NCBI RefSeq assembly: GCF_016786355.1
Contig: NZ_JADWYX010000022.1
Span: 37,340 to 101,339 of the forward strand
Direction: 5' to 3'
DNA length: 64,000 bases
Source: Frankia sp. AgB1.9
GTDB taxonomy: Bacteria > Actinomycetota > Actinomycetes > Frankiales > Frankiaceae
The position numbers and the translations under genes were made by a program. Within the stretch, counting starts at the first letter, position 1. Every line of letters starts with the position of its first letter. Below the pieces are notes generated by a model. It was not told the origin of the DNA. It saw only the letters and a list, made by a program, of their open reading frames with translations, and did no database searches. Positions 8,091-16,788 of the stretch are shown piece by piece.

Positions 8091-8603
8091 CTAGTCCAGG
8101 TCCTCGGGCTCCTCGGGCTCCGGCAGGCTGGTCTCCAGCACGCCCCAGGCCCGCAGCCGGTCGGCGAACTCCTGCGGTGTCGTGTCGTGAAGCAGGGCGA
8201 GCGCGCGCAGGTCACCGTCTCGGATCGAGAGCACATGGCCGGCGTAGTCGTCGCGCTGCCGCTGGATCTGCGCCACCCACCGGCGAACCAGCGCCGAGGT
8301 GTCGGGTGGCGCCTGAGCGAGCTTCTCCAGGTTCAACACCGTGCGCGGGCGGCGCTCGCGCGGCGGCATCTGGTCCTCGTTCGGCAGCAGTGCCGAGACG
8401 GGGACACCGTAGAAGCCGGCCAACTCAGAGAGCTGATGAACGCTGATCATACGGTCGCCGCGCTCGTACGAGCCAACCGCGGCGGTCTTCCACCGACCGC
8501 GGGACTTCTGCTCGACACCCTGCAGCGAAAGTCCTTGCTGAATCCGGATCGCCCGTAGGCGAGACCCCACGGCCTTCGCGTACTCCCGGCTCACCCGACT
8601 CAC
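8091..8603 (-). CDS. bldD: BldD developmental master regulator (c-di-GMP-responsive)
   Basis: A 170-residue protein, close to the 167 residues of Streptomyces BldD. GTG at 8603 has GAGG 6 nt upstream and gives VSRVSREYAKAVG at the N-terminus. Residues 10-75 are an XRE-type helix-turn-helix nearly identical in pattern to BldD (LRAIRIQQGLSLQGVEQKS, SYERGDRMISVHQLSELAGF). The C-terminal domain keeps the c-di-GMP signature RXD-X8-RXXD exactly: RDD at 117-119 and RDGD at 128-131. In Streptomyces, tetrameric c-di-GMP holds BldD dimers on DNA to repress sporulation genes. The tail is acidic (PEPEEPEDLD). The 404-bp divergent spacer to 9008 shows no operator I can define. Confidence 0.92.
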   Translation of the reverse strand: MSRVSREYAKAVGSRLRAIRIQQGLSLQGVEQKSRGRWKTAAVGSYERGDRMISVHQLSELAGFYGVPVSALLPNEDQMPPRERRPRTVLNLEKLAQAPPDTSALVRRWVAQIQRQRDDYAGHVLSIRDGDLRALALLHDTTPQEFADRLRAWGVLETSLPEPEEPEDLD

Positions 8604-9007
8604 CCCCAGCCTCGAACGAGCTCCCGAACGACAGGTCTCGACGTCCGGGCCCGCGGTGGCGCCCCGCCGTGACGGGGTGGGGACCCGGCTTTGGATCGCC
8701 ACCCGTGACAACGGATTAACACCGTAGAAAGAGTCCGTTTACCGAACTATGTGCGGTGACGTGTGCCCGACACCGAAGGTTCGCCCGACGCCGGGCCTGC
8801 TGTCCAAGGAGAGGCGTCGTTCGCTACGTACTGTCATCGCGCTGACCCCCCTCCGCGATGTGCGATCGGGCTGGCGACCAGACCTGCCGCCGTCACTGGT
8901 GGTGTCGATGCCCGCGAATCGCTCCGCGTAACCAAGTCCGTCACAGTGAGCTATCAATCGAGGGGGTGCCGCGCGGCGGCGGCCGGTGTCAGGGGCACAC
9001 TGACTAC

Positions 9008-9490
9008 GTGCGCGTCTACCTTCCGTCAACGTTGACGGCCGCGCGGACGGTGCTCGCCGACCGCGTGGTACCCGCCGGGCTCGCGTTCGGGGTCACCCCG
9101 GCGGTCCGGGAGTGGTACGCCCAGTCGGACACCGAGGAGATGGAGTACGCCGCGCTGCTCGCCGCCGCGCGCGCCTGCCTCCGGCTGCTGGACGCCGATG
9201 CCACCGCGCCCAGGCGCCGGGTCGTCTACGCCGCCGACGTCGACGACGCGGCCATCCGGGTCCGTGACGACCTCGACCGTGGCGTCGTCGAGGTGACGGC
9301 GCCGGTGCCGCTGACCGCGGTACAGGCGATCCACGTCGACGACACCGCCGCCGAGGCCGCGGTGGCCGCCGCCGCGGACGCCGTGATCGAGTCGGACCTC
9401 GGTGGTGAGGACGCGTCCTTCGTCGTCGACGGCGCCGAGGGCTACGAGCTGCTCTGGTTCGCGACCCAGGAACTGCCCGACCTCGTCTGA
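9008..9490 (+). CDS. DUF6912-type conserved hypothetical protein
   Basis: A 160-residue soluble actinobacterial protein of unknown function. GTG at 9008 is preferred because the typical family N-terminus (VRVYLPSTLTAARTVLADR) begins exactly there; the ribosome-binding site is weak (AGGGG about 12 nt upstream). The sequence is Ala/Asp/Val-rich and acidic, with an alternating pattern of short strands and helices and no catalytic motif. The in-frame extension back to 8858 is poor in coding character. It diverges from bldD. Family assignment comes from recalled N-terminal similarity. Confidence 0.75.
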   Translation: MRVYLPSTLTAARTVLADRVVPAGLAFGVTPAVREWYAQSDTEEMEYAALLAAARACLRLLDADATAPRRRVVYAADVDDAAIRVRDDLDRGVVEVTAPVPLTAVQAIHVDDTAAEAAVAAAADAVIESDLGGEDASFVVDGAEGYELLWFATQELPDLV

Positions 9491-9946
9491 CCCGGGTGCC
9501 TCGCGCCGTGGGTGATCCGTAGTTTTGGCCTTATCGGCCGTGATTCCGGGGTGGGCTGCGCCCGCGCCCGAAGGTGGCCTTGACCTGCCCGGACAGGCGC
9601 TCGCCGACCCGTCGGGCGCGCCGTTCGAGGTCGGGGCGGAACAGCGGTGTCCGGTGTGTGTCGTTCGGCGAGTCGCTGTCCGCTGTGTCTGGCGCGGCGC
9701 GCTATTGTCCCGTGTCAGATGGGCATCTAGCCGGACAACGCGGACCAACAACACGGACCCGCGTCGTCGCGGCTGGCGCGCGTCGCCAACCTCCAATCAC
9801 CAGCAGGTCGCTACGGCACTCCAACCGTGGCGCCTGGCGGTGTGCTGCCGTTCCCCACTGCTCGACCGTCTTGTGCTCCATCTGACTGCTGTCCGCGTTC
9901 GACCGCCCACGCCCGGATCCCGGCGCGGGAGGGAGGCTGGTATCCC

Positions 9947-11608
9947 GTGCTGTACCTCTTCGGGCAGGTCCTGGTGTTCGTGCTGGTCGCGCTTGTACTG
10001 GGCGCCGCACTCGCCTGGATCTTCCTGATCGGCCCGATGCGCCGGCAGCGCACCTCGTCCGCAGCCGCCACCGCGGGCGTCGAAGACCGACCTGGCCCGG
10101 GCGCGGCTGGCCCCGAAGGTGATCAGGCCGACCGGACGAGCCCGAGCGGGCTCGCGGAGCTGGACGAGGACCGCCTCGCCGCGCTGACGGACTGGCTGCG
10201 CCGGCAGGAGGAGCGCAGCACGGTGGAGAACGCGGAGCTGGTGACCCGGCTCGCCGCGGCCGAGCAGCAGGTCGGGGAGTCGGAGAGCCGGGTGAGCGCG
10301 GCTGAGCGCCAGGTCGCGACTGCGGTCGAGCAGGTCGGTGCGGCGCAGGCAAGGATGGCCCAGATCGAGGCCGAGCTGCGCGGCGTGGCCGCCGACGAGC
10401 AGAGCCGGGAGACCCGCCGGCTGCAGACCGCGCTGGCGGAGGCGGAGGCGCGTGCCGCCAGGTTCTCGGCCCGGCTGGCGATCGTGCGTACCGAGGTGGA
10501 GGAGGCCTCGCTCCAGGCCGCGGCCGTCACGGAACGGCTGGATCGTCGGCAGGCGGAATGGGCCGCCGAGCGTGCCGGCCTGCTGGTCCGGATCGCCGAG
10601 GCCGAGTCGATCGCCGGAGCGTGGGCCGCGAACCGTGAGCGCGGTGGCCTCGACGCCGCTTCCGTCGATACCCCAGCCGATTCCGCTCCGGCCGGCGAGC
10701 TCGAGGGCAGGACGGTCGACTGGCCTGACGGCCGAACTGACGTGTCCGACGTGGCGGCTGTGGACGGCGTCGATCTGGCGGACCGTGCCGACCTGGTGGA
10801 CGGTGCTGATCTGTTCGCCCCGACCACCGGCCGGGTGGTGGCGCTCGGTGGCACGCGGCCCCAGAGCCGCCCGGTGGGCGCGGCGCGCACGGTGCCAGCC
10901 CGGCAGCGCACCGCGCACGCCGCGCTGGTACCGGCCGGCAGCGCCGCTGGCCCGGCGGACGGCGGCCCGAACGGGACCGAGCCGCCCGCCGTCGACACCG
11001 CGGCGCTGGACGCGGTCGTCCAGGAGATCCTGGACGCCGACGCCCGCGCCGTCCCCGGGCCTGACCGGGAGGTGCTCGCGCCTACCCCTGCCGCCGAGTC
11101 GGTGCTCGTGCCCGAGCCCGCCCCCGCCGAGGTGGTCGCGTCCGAGCCCGACGAGCTCGGCCCCGATGCCGTCTTGACTGAGCCCGTCGTGTCAGAGCCG
11201 GTCGTGTCGGAGCCGGTCGCGTTCGACGCTGCCCTGTCCGAGCCCGCCGTGTCCGAGCCTGTCGTGCCCGAGCCCGTCGTGTCCGAGCCCGTCGGGTCTC
11301 AGCCTGCCGTGTCCGAGCCTGCCGCGTTTGACGCCGACGAGCCGGTCCTGCCGTCCTGGGGTGGTCCCGCCGAGCCGGTGCCGTCCACCGACAACCTCAA
11401 GGAGATCGTCGGCATCGGCCCGGTGATCGAGGCGCGGCTGCGCACACTCGGCATCACCTCGTTCCGCCAGTTGGCGGCGATGGGAGACACCGACGTCGAC
11501 CGGCTCTCGGCCAGGCTTGACGGGTTCGGCAGCCGCATCCTCTCCGACGACTGGGTCGGCCAGGCCCGCGAGCTACAGACCCGCGGCGTTGAAGACCTGA
11601 CCTACTGA
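9947..11608 (+). CDS. Membrane-anchored coiled-coil protein with C-terminal helix-hairpin-helix
   Basis: A 553-residue protein starting at GTG 9947, with GGGAGG 10 nt upstream. Residues about 5-27 form one N-terminal membrane helix (LVFVLVALVLGAALAWIFLI), followed by a short basic stop-transfer segment. Residues ~70-220 are heptad-rich coiled coil. A long Ala/Pro/Glu/Val linker contains at least eight degenerate 'SEPVV' units (~370-450). The last ~75 residues hold a helix-hairpin-helix (NLKEIVGIGPVIEARLRTLG) followed by ITSFRQLAAM and RILSDDWVGQA, the layout seen in proteins that bind DNA or partners through an H3TH-like tail. The overall design recalls bacterial proteins tethering nucleoid or envelope factors, but the function is unknown. 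It ends toward a convergent PAS gene across palindrome B. The gap 9491-9946 shows no feature I can support. Confidence 0.75.
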   Translation: MLYLFGQVLVFVLVALVLGAALAWIFLIGPMRRQRTSSAAATAGVEDRPGPGAAGPEGDQADRTSPSGLAELDEDRLAALTDWLRRQEERSTVENAELVTRLAAAEQQVGESESRVSAAERQVATAVEQVGAAQARMAQIEAELRGVAADEQSRETRRLQTALAEAEARAARFSARLAIVRTEVEEASLQAAAVTERLDRRQAEWAAERAGLLVRIAEAESIAGAWAANRERGGLDAASVDTPADSAPAGELEGRTVDWPDGRTDVSDVAAVDGVDLADRADLVDGADLFAPTTGRVVALGGTRPQSRPVGAARTVPARQRTAHAALVPAGSAAGPADGGPNGTEPPAVDTAALDAVVQEILDADARAVPGPDREVLAPTPAAESVLVPEPAPAEVVASEPDELGPDAVLTEPVVSEPVVSEPVAFDAALSEPAVSEPVVPEPVVSEPVGSQPAVSEPAAFDADEPVLPSWGGPAEPVPSTDNLKEIVGIGPVIEARLRTLGITSFRQLAAMGDTDVDRLSARLDGFGSRILSDDWVGQARELQTRGVEDLTY

Positions 11609-11706
11609 CGCGACGTCTGGTGGATCGTCGGTCAACCAGACGAAGGTCGACCTGGCTCCGATCTCCGTCAAGATCGGCGTCCGCCGAACCACTGCCCGCC
11701 GGACGT

Positions 11707-11781
11707 TGATCGCTGTTTGGGCCCTGGCGCGGTCGTGGTGGAGACGTTTCCACGACCACCCCAGGGCCCAAACGGCGATCA
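11707..11781. repeat. 75-bp dispersed palindrome, copy B
   Basis: TGATCG...CGATCA unit whose arms extend to GGTCGTGG/CCACGACC. It lies between the convergent ends of the coiled-coil gene and the PAS gene. The arms pair over about 30 nt with few mismatches. Confidence 0.85.
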
Positions 11782-11844
11782 TGGCGGGTGGGGTGGCTCG
11801 CGCCCGAACGACGATCATCGACGCGACGGTGGCGGCGCGCGGGG

Positions 11845-13830
11845 TCAGAGCTCCGAGATCAGGCCTTCGATCTCGGCGTCGAGGATCCGCCGGTCGGTGA
11901 CGTCGATGTAGAGCCAGAGGTGGCCGCGGTAACCGTCGGGGCTGACCAGCGGCAGATGGCTGCGCTCGAAGACGCGGCCGTCGGCGAACATCACGGCCTC
12001 CCGGCGCAGTGTCCGCCGGCGGCGCAGCAGGGTGTCGAGACGGTCGGCGAAGCCGGCCGGGTCGTCCACCAGCCCGGCCCGCGGCCGCAGCAACAGGCGG
12101 CAGTCGGTGCCGACCAGGTCGACGGGAGCCTCGGCCAGGTCGAACAGGTCGCAGTACGCCTGGTTGACGCCGACCACCTGGCTGTGCGCGTCGGCGAGCA
12201 GCACAGCGGCCGGCAGCTCGGCAAGCAGGCTGGTGAGCCAGCGCTCCCGGTCGCGGCACGCGGCCTCGGCCCGGGCCAGCTCGCCGTAGAGGCAGCCGCA
12301 CTCTGCGGGCGGCATCCGGTCGAACCGGTGGCCGCCGTCGCCGGAACCGTGCCCGCCCGCCTGCCCCTCACCACCGGCGCCCCGTCCGGCACCGCCACCG
12401 GTGCCGCCCGCGCCGCCCGCGCCGTGGCCGGCGCCCTGGCCCCCGCCGTGGGCCCACCTCGCGTGATCCGCGTGCCGGCTTTCCTGGCTACCGCCGAGGT
12501 GCCCCCGGCGGGGGTCCGGACCGCCCGCGCGGTGGCCGTCGACGGCGCGGCCGTGCAGCGCGATCGCCGACCGCCATTCGCCACCCAGCGTCGGCGGTGT
12601 CTGCGGGTCGGCCCGGCCGGGCCAGCTGTCGCCGCCGTCGGGCGCGGTCGCCCGTCGGCGGTCACCGTCCCAGGTGAGGTGGTCACGTCTCGGCCGTTCC
12701 CGGGGCCGGTCACGCTCGCTCAGCCCGGGTGGGAAGCCCGCCGGGCCCAGGTCACCGGTGTCACCCGGGTCGTGCGGGTCATCGGCGTGTGAACCGGCGG
12801 GAAGTTCGTCGTCGCTGGGAATCCCGCCGGCTCGGCGCTCGTCGGACGGCCCGTCGGGAGCGGTGGCGTCGTCCCACCAGGCCGGGCCGCCGTCGTCCCG
12901 ATCGTCGCTGTGACGCGGGTCGGCGGAGTCGGCCTGATCCCGGCCGTGCGGGCCGGGCCAGGCTCGTACGGCGTCCCAGGCCGGCCCCGCGCCCCAACCG
13001 TGGGTGTCGTCCGGGTCGGCCCCGCCGAGGCGGTCGGCCGGGGGCAGCGACGGCTCCTGGCCGGTGCGCGGTCGCGGCAACGTCACGGGGACCGTCGGTC
13101 CCTGCTCGTCGGACGGCTCCCTCGACTGGTGCTGGAGGGCGGACCGCTCCGGGCCCGGGTGTCGGGTCGGCAGGTCCGTCCACTCGGCCCCCCAGGTCGG
13201 GGCGCCGGGGCTGCTGGGCTCGACGCCGAGGCGGCTCGCGCGGACCGACGGGCCCAGCGGTGGCCAGGCCGGCACGGGTGGCAGCGGCGTCAGGGTTCCG
13301 ATGAACCGGGCACCTCCGGCGCCCGCGGCGGCCGCCACGGCCTGCAGGATGGCGGCGCGGTGCAGCCCGTCGGGTCGCAGCAGCCGCAGGCGGACCCACA
13401 CCCCGTCGCCACCGGCTCGGGCACGTCCCCACTGGTTGGTGACGGTCAGCAGGTCGTGCGGGTGGATCGCGCGCTCCCAGCCCCAGCCGAGCGCCTCGTC
13501 CGGATCGACGCCGGTCAGCTCGCTCCAGCGTGGATTGACGAAGACGTGCCGGCCGACGGCGTCCGTCGCGAAGACCGGCACCGGGCAGCTCATCGCCACT
13601 CGGCGAAAGATCTCCCAGCCCGCCGCCGCGGCGTCGGCGACGGCCGACTGGGCGACGTCGGCCGATCGGTCGCCGTCGGCCCAGCCAGGACCGTCGGTTT
13701 CTTCGGCCTCGTCGGCGGCTGATGCCGCGCCGAGGACCGCCTCGCCGAGAGTGGCCTCGCGGGCCGGCTCGGTGCCGCGGGCGCGGTCGCCGCCGTCGTC
13801 GCCGGGATGGCCGTCCGGCGCGGCGTTCAC
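11845..13830 (-). CDS. Two-PAS-domain sensory protein with ~350-residue disordered linker
   Basis: About 661 residues from the GTG at 13830 (VNAAPDGHP); no good ribosome-binding site is seen, so the start is uncertain, and upstream sequence to 14220 reads as non-coding arginine-rich text. PAS 1 lies near residues 70-190 (PVPVFATDAVGRHVFVNPRW, WERAIHPHDL). A Gly/Asp/Pro/His-rich linker follows. PAS 2 with a PAC-like tail ends the protein (AAVLLADAHSQVVGVNQAYC, SPDGYRGHLWLYIDVTDRR). No kinase, GGDEF, EAL, phosphatase or HTH output domain is present. It may act as an adaptor, or regulate in trans. It converges on the coiled-coil gene and diverges from tadA. Confidence 0.75.
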   Translation of the reverse strand: MNAAPDGHPGDDGGDRARGTEPAREATLGEAVLGAASAADEAEETDGPGWADGDRSADVAQSAVADAAAAGWEIFRRVAMSCPVPVFATDAVGRHVFVNPRWSELTGVDPDEALGWGWERAIHPHDLLTVTNQWGRARAGGDGVWVRLRLLRPDGLHRAAILQAVAAAAGAGGARFIGTLTPLPPVPAWPPLGPSVRASRLGVEPSSPGAPTWGAEWTDLPTRHPGPERSALQHQSREPSDEQGPTVPVTLPRPRTGQEPSLPPADRLGGADPDDTHGWGAGPAWDAVRAWPGPHGRDQADSADPRHSDDRDDGGPAWWDDATAPDGPSDERRAGGIPSDDELPAGSHADDPHDPGDTGDLGPAGFPPGLSERDRPRERPRRDHLTWDGDRRRATAPDGGDSWPGRADPQTPPTLGGEWRSAIALHGRAVDGHRAGGPDPRRGHLGGSQESRHADHARWAHGGGQGAGHGAGGAGGTGGGAGRGAGGEGQAGGHGSGDGGHRFDRMPPAECGCLYGELARAEAACRDRERWLTSLLAELPAAVLLADAHSQVVGVNQAYCDLFDLAEAPVDLVGTDCRLLLRPRAGLVDDPAGFADRLDTLLRRRRTLRREAVMFADGRVFERSHLPLVSPDGYRGHLWLYIDVTDRRILDAEIEGLISEL

Positions 13831-14524
13831 GCGGATACCGCCATGAGGCCGTGGACAGCCGTCGAAGCCGGGTTCGCCGGCGCGCGGTCGGCAGCCGACC
13901 GCGGATGGACATGGGAAGACACTCGAGACCCCCGGGAGGCACGCCACGGCGGCCCGGACAGGGCGGGGACGTGGGGGGAAGGTCCGTCGCCGAACCGGTT
14001 CGTGACTGACCGAACGTGGAAGGTTGCGAAGCGTTAGCAGATTAGCGCGGACCGAGTGGCGGACTCGTGAGGCGCGTGGATGTGGCGCACGCGCGCCGGC
14101 CCGCGCCCGGTGTATCTGCGCTGGTATGGCGGCGTCGGCCCCTTTCGTGGACCCGGCCACCCTGCCCGGCTGTGGGGTGCGATGTGCCGCCCGGCGGCAA
14201 AGGCGCGCAAGGCCCGGCAATCGCCCAGTGCGGGCCGGTGGACCTGGACGTTTGGGCCTGCCGCTCCGGGTGGTCAGACCTGCGGCTTGATCACCGTGTC
14301 CGCTTTATGCCACGGGAAGCCATCGTCATGGTTGCTGGAGCGATGCGCAGATTACGCTGAGTATCCAGGTAACCGTACCCCGCCACCATGCCCCCAGGGG
14401 GGTTGTGCGAACGTTGTTCGGTGCATCCCCTTCCTTCGGGGTTGCCGGAATGTGGCGTGCTTTCTACCCTTCGTCTCGATACCGGGTTGGCAGGTTCCGG
14501 CCACGGTCGTGCGGGGGTGGCTGC

Positions 14525-15892
14525 GTGCGCCTGGATGAGGAGCGGCGGACTCTCGTGGCGGCGGTACGGGGTGGCCCTTACACGGCCGGGCTGGGCGCCG
14601 GTCCGGGCCTGGGTGCCGGCGCGCCGGCCGGCTGGCCGGACGCGGCGTCCCTGGTGGAGAACGAGGTCCGGGAGCTGGTCCGGCGCCGGGCGCTCGACCC
14701 GGCCCGGGAGCCGGTCGTCGTGCGCCGGCTGGTCGACGACGTGCTCGGCGACTACGAGGAGCGCGTGCTCACCAGCGACCTGCCGCCCATCGTGGATCGG
14801 GAGCTGGTCGCCCGGCTCGTCTACGACGCGGTCGCCGGCTTCGGGCCGCTGCAGCGCCACCTCGACGACCCGGCCGTCGAGGAGATCTGGATCAACGAAC
14901 CGGGCCGGGTGTTCATCGCCCGCCATGGCCGCAGCGAGCTCACCACCACGATCCTCACCGGCGATCAGGTCCAGGACCTGGTCGAGCGGATGCTGAAGAC
15001 CTCCGGGCGCCGGGTGGACCTCTCGACCCCGTTCGTGGACGCGATGCTCCCGGACGGCTCGCGGCTGCACGTCGTCATCCCGGACGTGACCCGCCTGCAC
15101 TGGTCGGTCAATATCCGCAAGTTCATCCTCTCGGCGTCCAGCCTTGACGAGCTGGTGGCCAAGGGAACTCTCCCGCCGGCGGCCGCGGCCTTCCTGGAGG
15201 CGTCGGTCATCGCCGGTCTGAACATCATCATCGCCGGCGGTACCCAGGCCGGGAAGACCACGATGCTCAACTGCCTCGGCTCGGCGATCCCCGCCCGCGA
15301 GCGGGTGATCAGCTGCGAGGAGGTCTTCGAGCTGCGGCTGCGGTCCCCCGACTGGGTGGCCATGCAGACCAGACAGGCGAACCTCGAGGGCACCGGCGAG
15401 ATCCGGCTACGCCGCCTGATCAAGGAGGCGCTGCGGATGCGCCCGGACCGGCTGCTCGTCGGCGAGGTCCGCCAGGAGGAGGCCCTGGACCTGCTGATCG
15501 CGCTGAACTCGGGCCTGCCGGGGATGTGCAGCCTGCACGCCAACTCGGCGCGGGAGGCCGTCACCAAGCTGTGCACGCTGCCCCTGCTCGCCGGCGAGAA
15601 CGTCAGCCACAACTTCGTCGTCCCGACCGTCGCCGCGAGCGTGGACCTCGTCGTTCACCTGATCAAGGACGCGCACGGCCGCCGGCGGGTGACGGAGATC
15701 GTCGCGCTGCCCGGCCGGGCCGAGGGCGACGTCGTCGAGGTCGCCCAGATCTTCCGGTCCTACGGCGACACGCTGGTCCGCGCCGAGGGCTATCCGCCGC
15801 ACCCGGACCGGTTCGCCCGGGCCGGCTACGACCTCGCCGCGCTGCTCGCCCCGGCGGACCGGGGCTGGCCGGAGATCGCGGTGGAGCGATGA
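14525..15892 (+). CDS. tadA: TadA/CpaF-family pilus assembly ATPase
   Basis: A 455-residue cytoplasmic hexameric ATPase that powers Tad pilin polymerisation. GTG at 14525 (VRLDEERRTL) is preceded by a GGGGGTGG purine stretch. The N-terminal helical domain covers ~45-160. The C-terminal domain has Walker A GGTQAGKTT (238-246), an Asp-box-like segment CEEVFELRL, RQANLEGTGEIRLRRLIKEA and the Walker B strand DRLLVGEVRQEEALDLLIAL, then SLHANS, the His-box sequence typical of CpaF. It begins the main tad gene set and is joined to tadB through an 11-codon overlapping reading frame. The divergent gap 13831-14524 shows no further gene I can support. Confidence 0.93.
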   Translation: MRLDEERRTLVAAVRGGPYTAGLGAGPGLGAGAPAGWPDAASLVENEVRELVRRRALDPAREPVVVRRLVDDVLGDYEERVLTSDLPPIVDRELVARLVYDAVAGFGPLQRHLDDPAVEEIWINEPGRVFIARHGRSELTTTILTGDQVQDLVERMLKTSGRRVDLSTPFVDAMLPDGSRLHVVIPDVTRLHWSVNIRKFILSASSLDELVAKGTLPPAAAAFLEASVIAGLNIIIAGGTQAGKTTMLNCLGSAIPARERVISCEEVFELRLRSPDWVAMQTRQANLEGTGEIRLRRLIKEALRMRPDRLLVGEVRQEEALDLLIALNSGLPGMCSLHANSAREAVTKLCTLPLLAGENVSHNFVVPTVAASVDLVVHLIKDAHGRRRVTEIVALPGRAEGDVVEVAQIFRSYGDTLVRAEGYPPHPDRFARAGYDLAALLAPADRGWPEIAVER

Positions 15893-15924
15893 CGCGCGCC
15901 GTCCCGGCCGTGGGGGAGGCCTGA
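15889..15924 (+). CDS. 11-codon linking ORF between tadA and tadB
   Basis: ATG at 15889 overlaps the tadA stop as ATGA, and the frame ends in TGA at 15922-15924, whose last base is the first base of the tadB ATG (TGATG). The peptide would be MTRAVPAVGEA. The tadB ribosome-binding site GGGGGAGG lies inside it. Such double overlaps usually couple translation of neighbouring genes; whether the peptide itself is made or stable is unknown. Confidence 0.4.
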   Translation: MTRAVPAVGEA

Positions 15925-16781
15925 TGGGGATCTTCGTGGGGCTGCTGTTCGGGCTCGGGATGTTTCTGATCGTCGGGCCGAAGGCGCCGCGGCGACGGAG
16001 CGCCGCTGAGCCCGGCTGGCGGCGGTCCACCACCGAGCTGCTCGCGCAGGCGGGGGTGCGGGGCCTGGGCCCGGGCCAGTTCGTCGCGGTGAGCGTCGTC
16101 ATCGGCGTCGTCGTCGGGTTCGTCATCTTCGCCGTCACGGCGACGTGGTCGCTCGGGTTCGCGTTCTTCGTGTTCGCCGCGTTCCTGCCGCGGACCCTGG
16201 TCGCCCGCCGCCGCCGGGCCCGGATGGCGGACCTGCGCGGGATGTGGCCCGACGTCGTCGACAACCTGGCGAGTGCCGTGCGTGCGGGCATGTCGCTGCC
16301 GGAAGGCCTCGCCGCCGTCGGCCAGCGCGGTCCGGCGCCGCTGCGTGGGGCGTTCACCCGGTTCGGCGAGGAGTACCGGGCCAGCGGCTCGTTCAGCTCC
16401 TGCCTGGACAAGCTCGCGGACGAGCTGGCCGATCCGGTGGCCGACCGGATCATCGAGTCGCTGCGGCTGGCCAGGGAGGTCGGTGGCACCGACCTCGGCC
16501 GGCTGCTGCGCACCCTGTCGACGTTCCTGCGCGAGGACGCCCGCACCCGGGCCGAGCTGGAGACCAGGCAGGGCTGGACCGTCAACGCCGCCCGCCTCGC
16601 CCTCGCCGCGCCCTGGGTGGTGCTGCTCCTGCTGGCTACCCGCGGCCAGAACGTGTCCGCTTACGACAGCCCTACCGGGGTCGCGGTGCTCGTCGGAGGT
16701 GGCGCGGTCTCGGTGTTCGCCTACGTCGTGATGAAGCGCATTGGCCGACTTCCTGAAGAAGGGCGGGTGCTGCGCCCATGA
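15924..16781 (+). CDS. tadB: TadB-like inner-membrane pilus assembly protein
   Basis: A 285-residue polytopic protein of the type II secretion F family. The ATG at 15924 has GGGGGAGG at optimal spacing. N-terminal membrane segments are MGIFVGLLFGLGMFLIVG and a paired block at about 50-90. The T2SSF cytoplasmic domain follows (WPDVVDNLASAVRAGMSLPE, LADELADPVADRIIESLRLA, EVGGTDLGRLLRTLSTFL), then two C-terminal helices (WVVLLLLATRG; GVAVLVGGGAVSVFAYVVM). TadB and TadC form the membrane platform on which the TadA ATPase acts. It ends 7 nt before tadC. Confidence 0.92.
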   Translation: MGIFVGLLFGLGMFLIVGPKAPRRRSAAEPGWRRSTTELLAQAGVRGLGPGQFVAVSVVIGVVVGFVIFAVTATWSLGFAFFVFAAFLPRTLVARRRRARMADLRGMWPDVVDNLASAVRAGMSLPEGLAAVGQRGPAPLRGAFTRFGEEYRASGSFSSCLDKLADELADPVADRIIESLRLAREVGGTDLGRLLRTLSTFLREDARTRAELETRQGWTVNAARLALAAPWVVLLLLATRGQNVSAYDSPTGVAVLVGGGAVSVFAYVVMKRIGRLPEEGRVLRP

Positions 16782-16788
16782 GACATTC

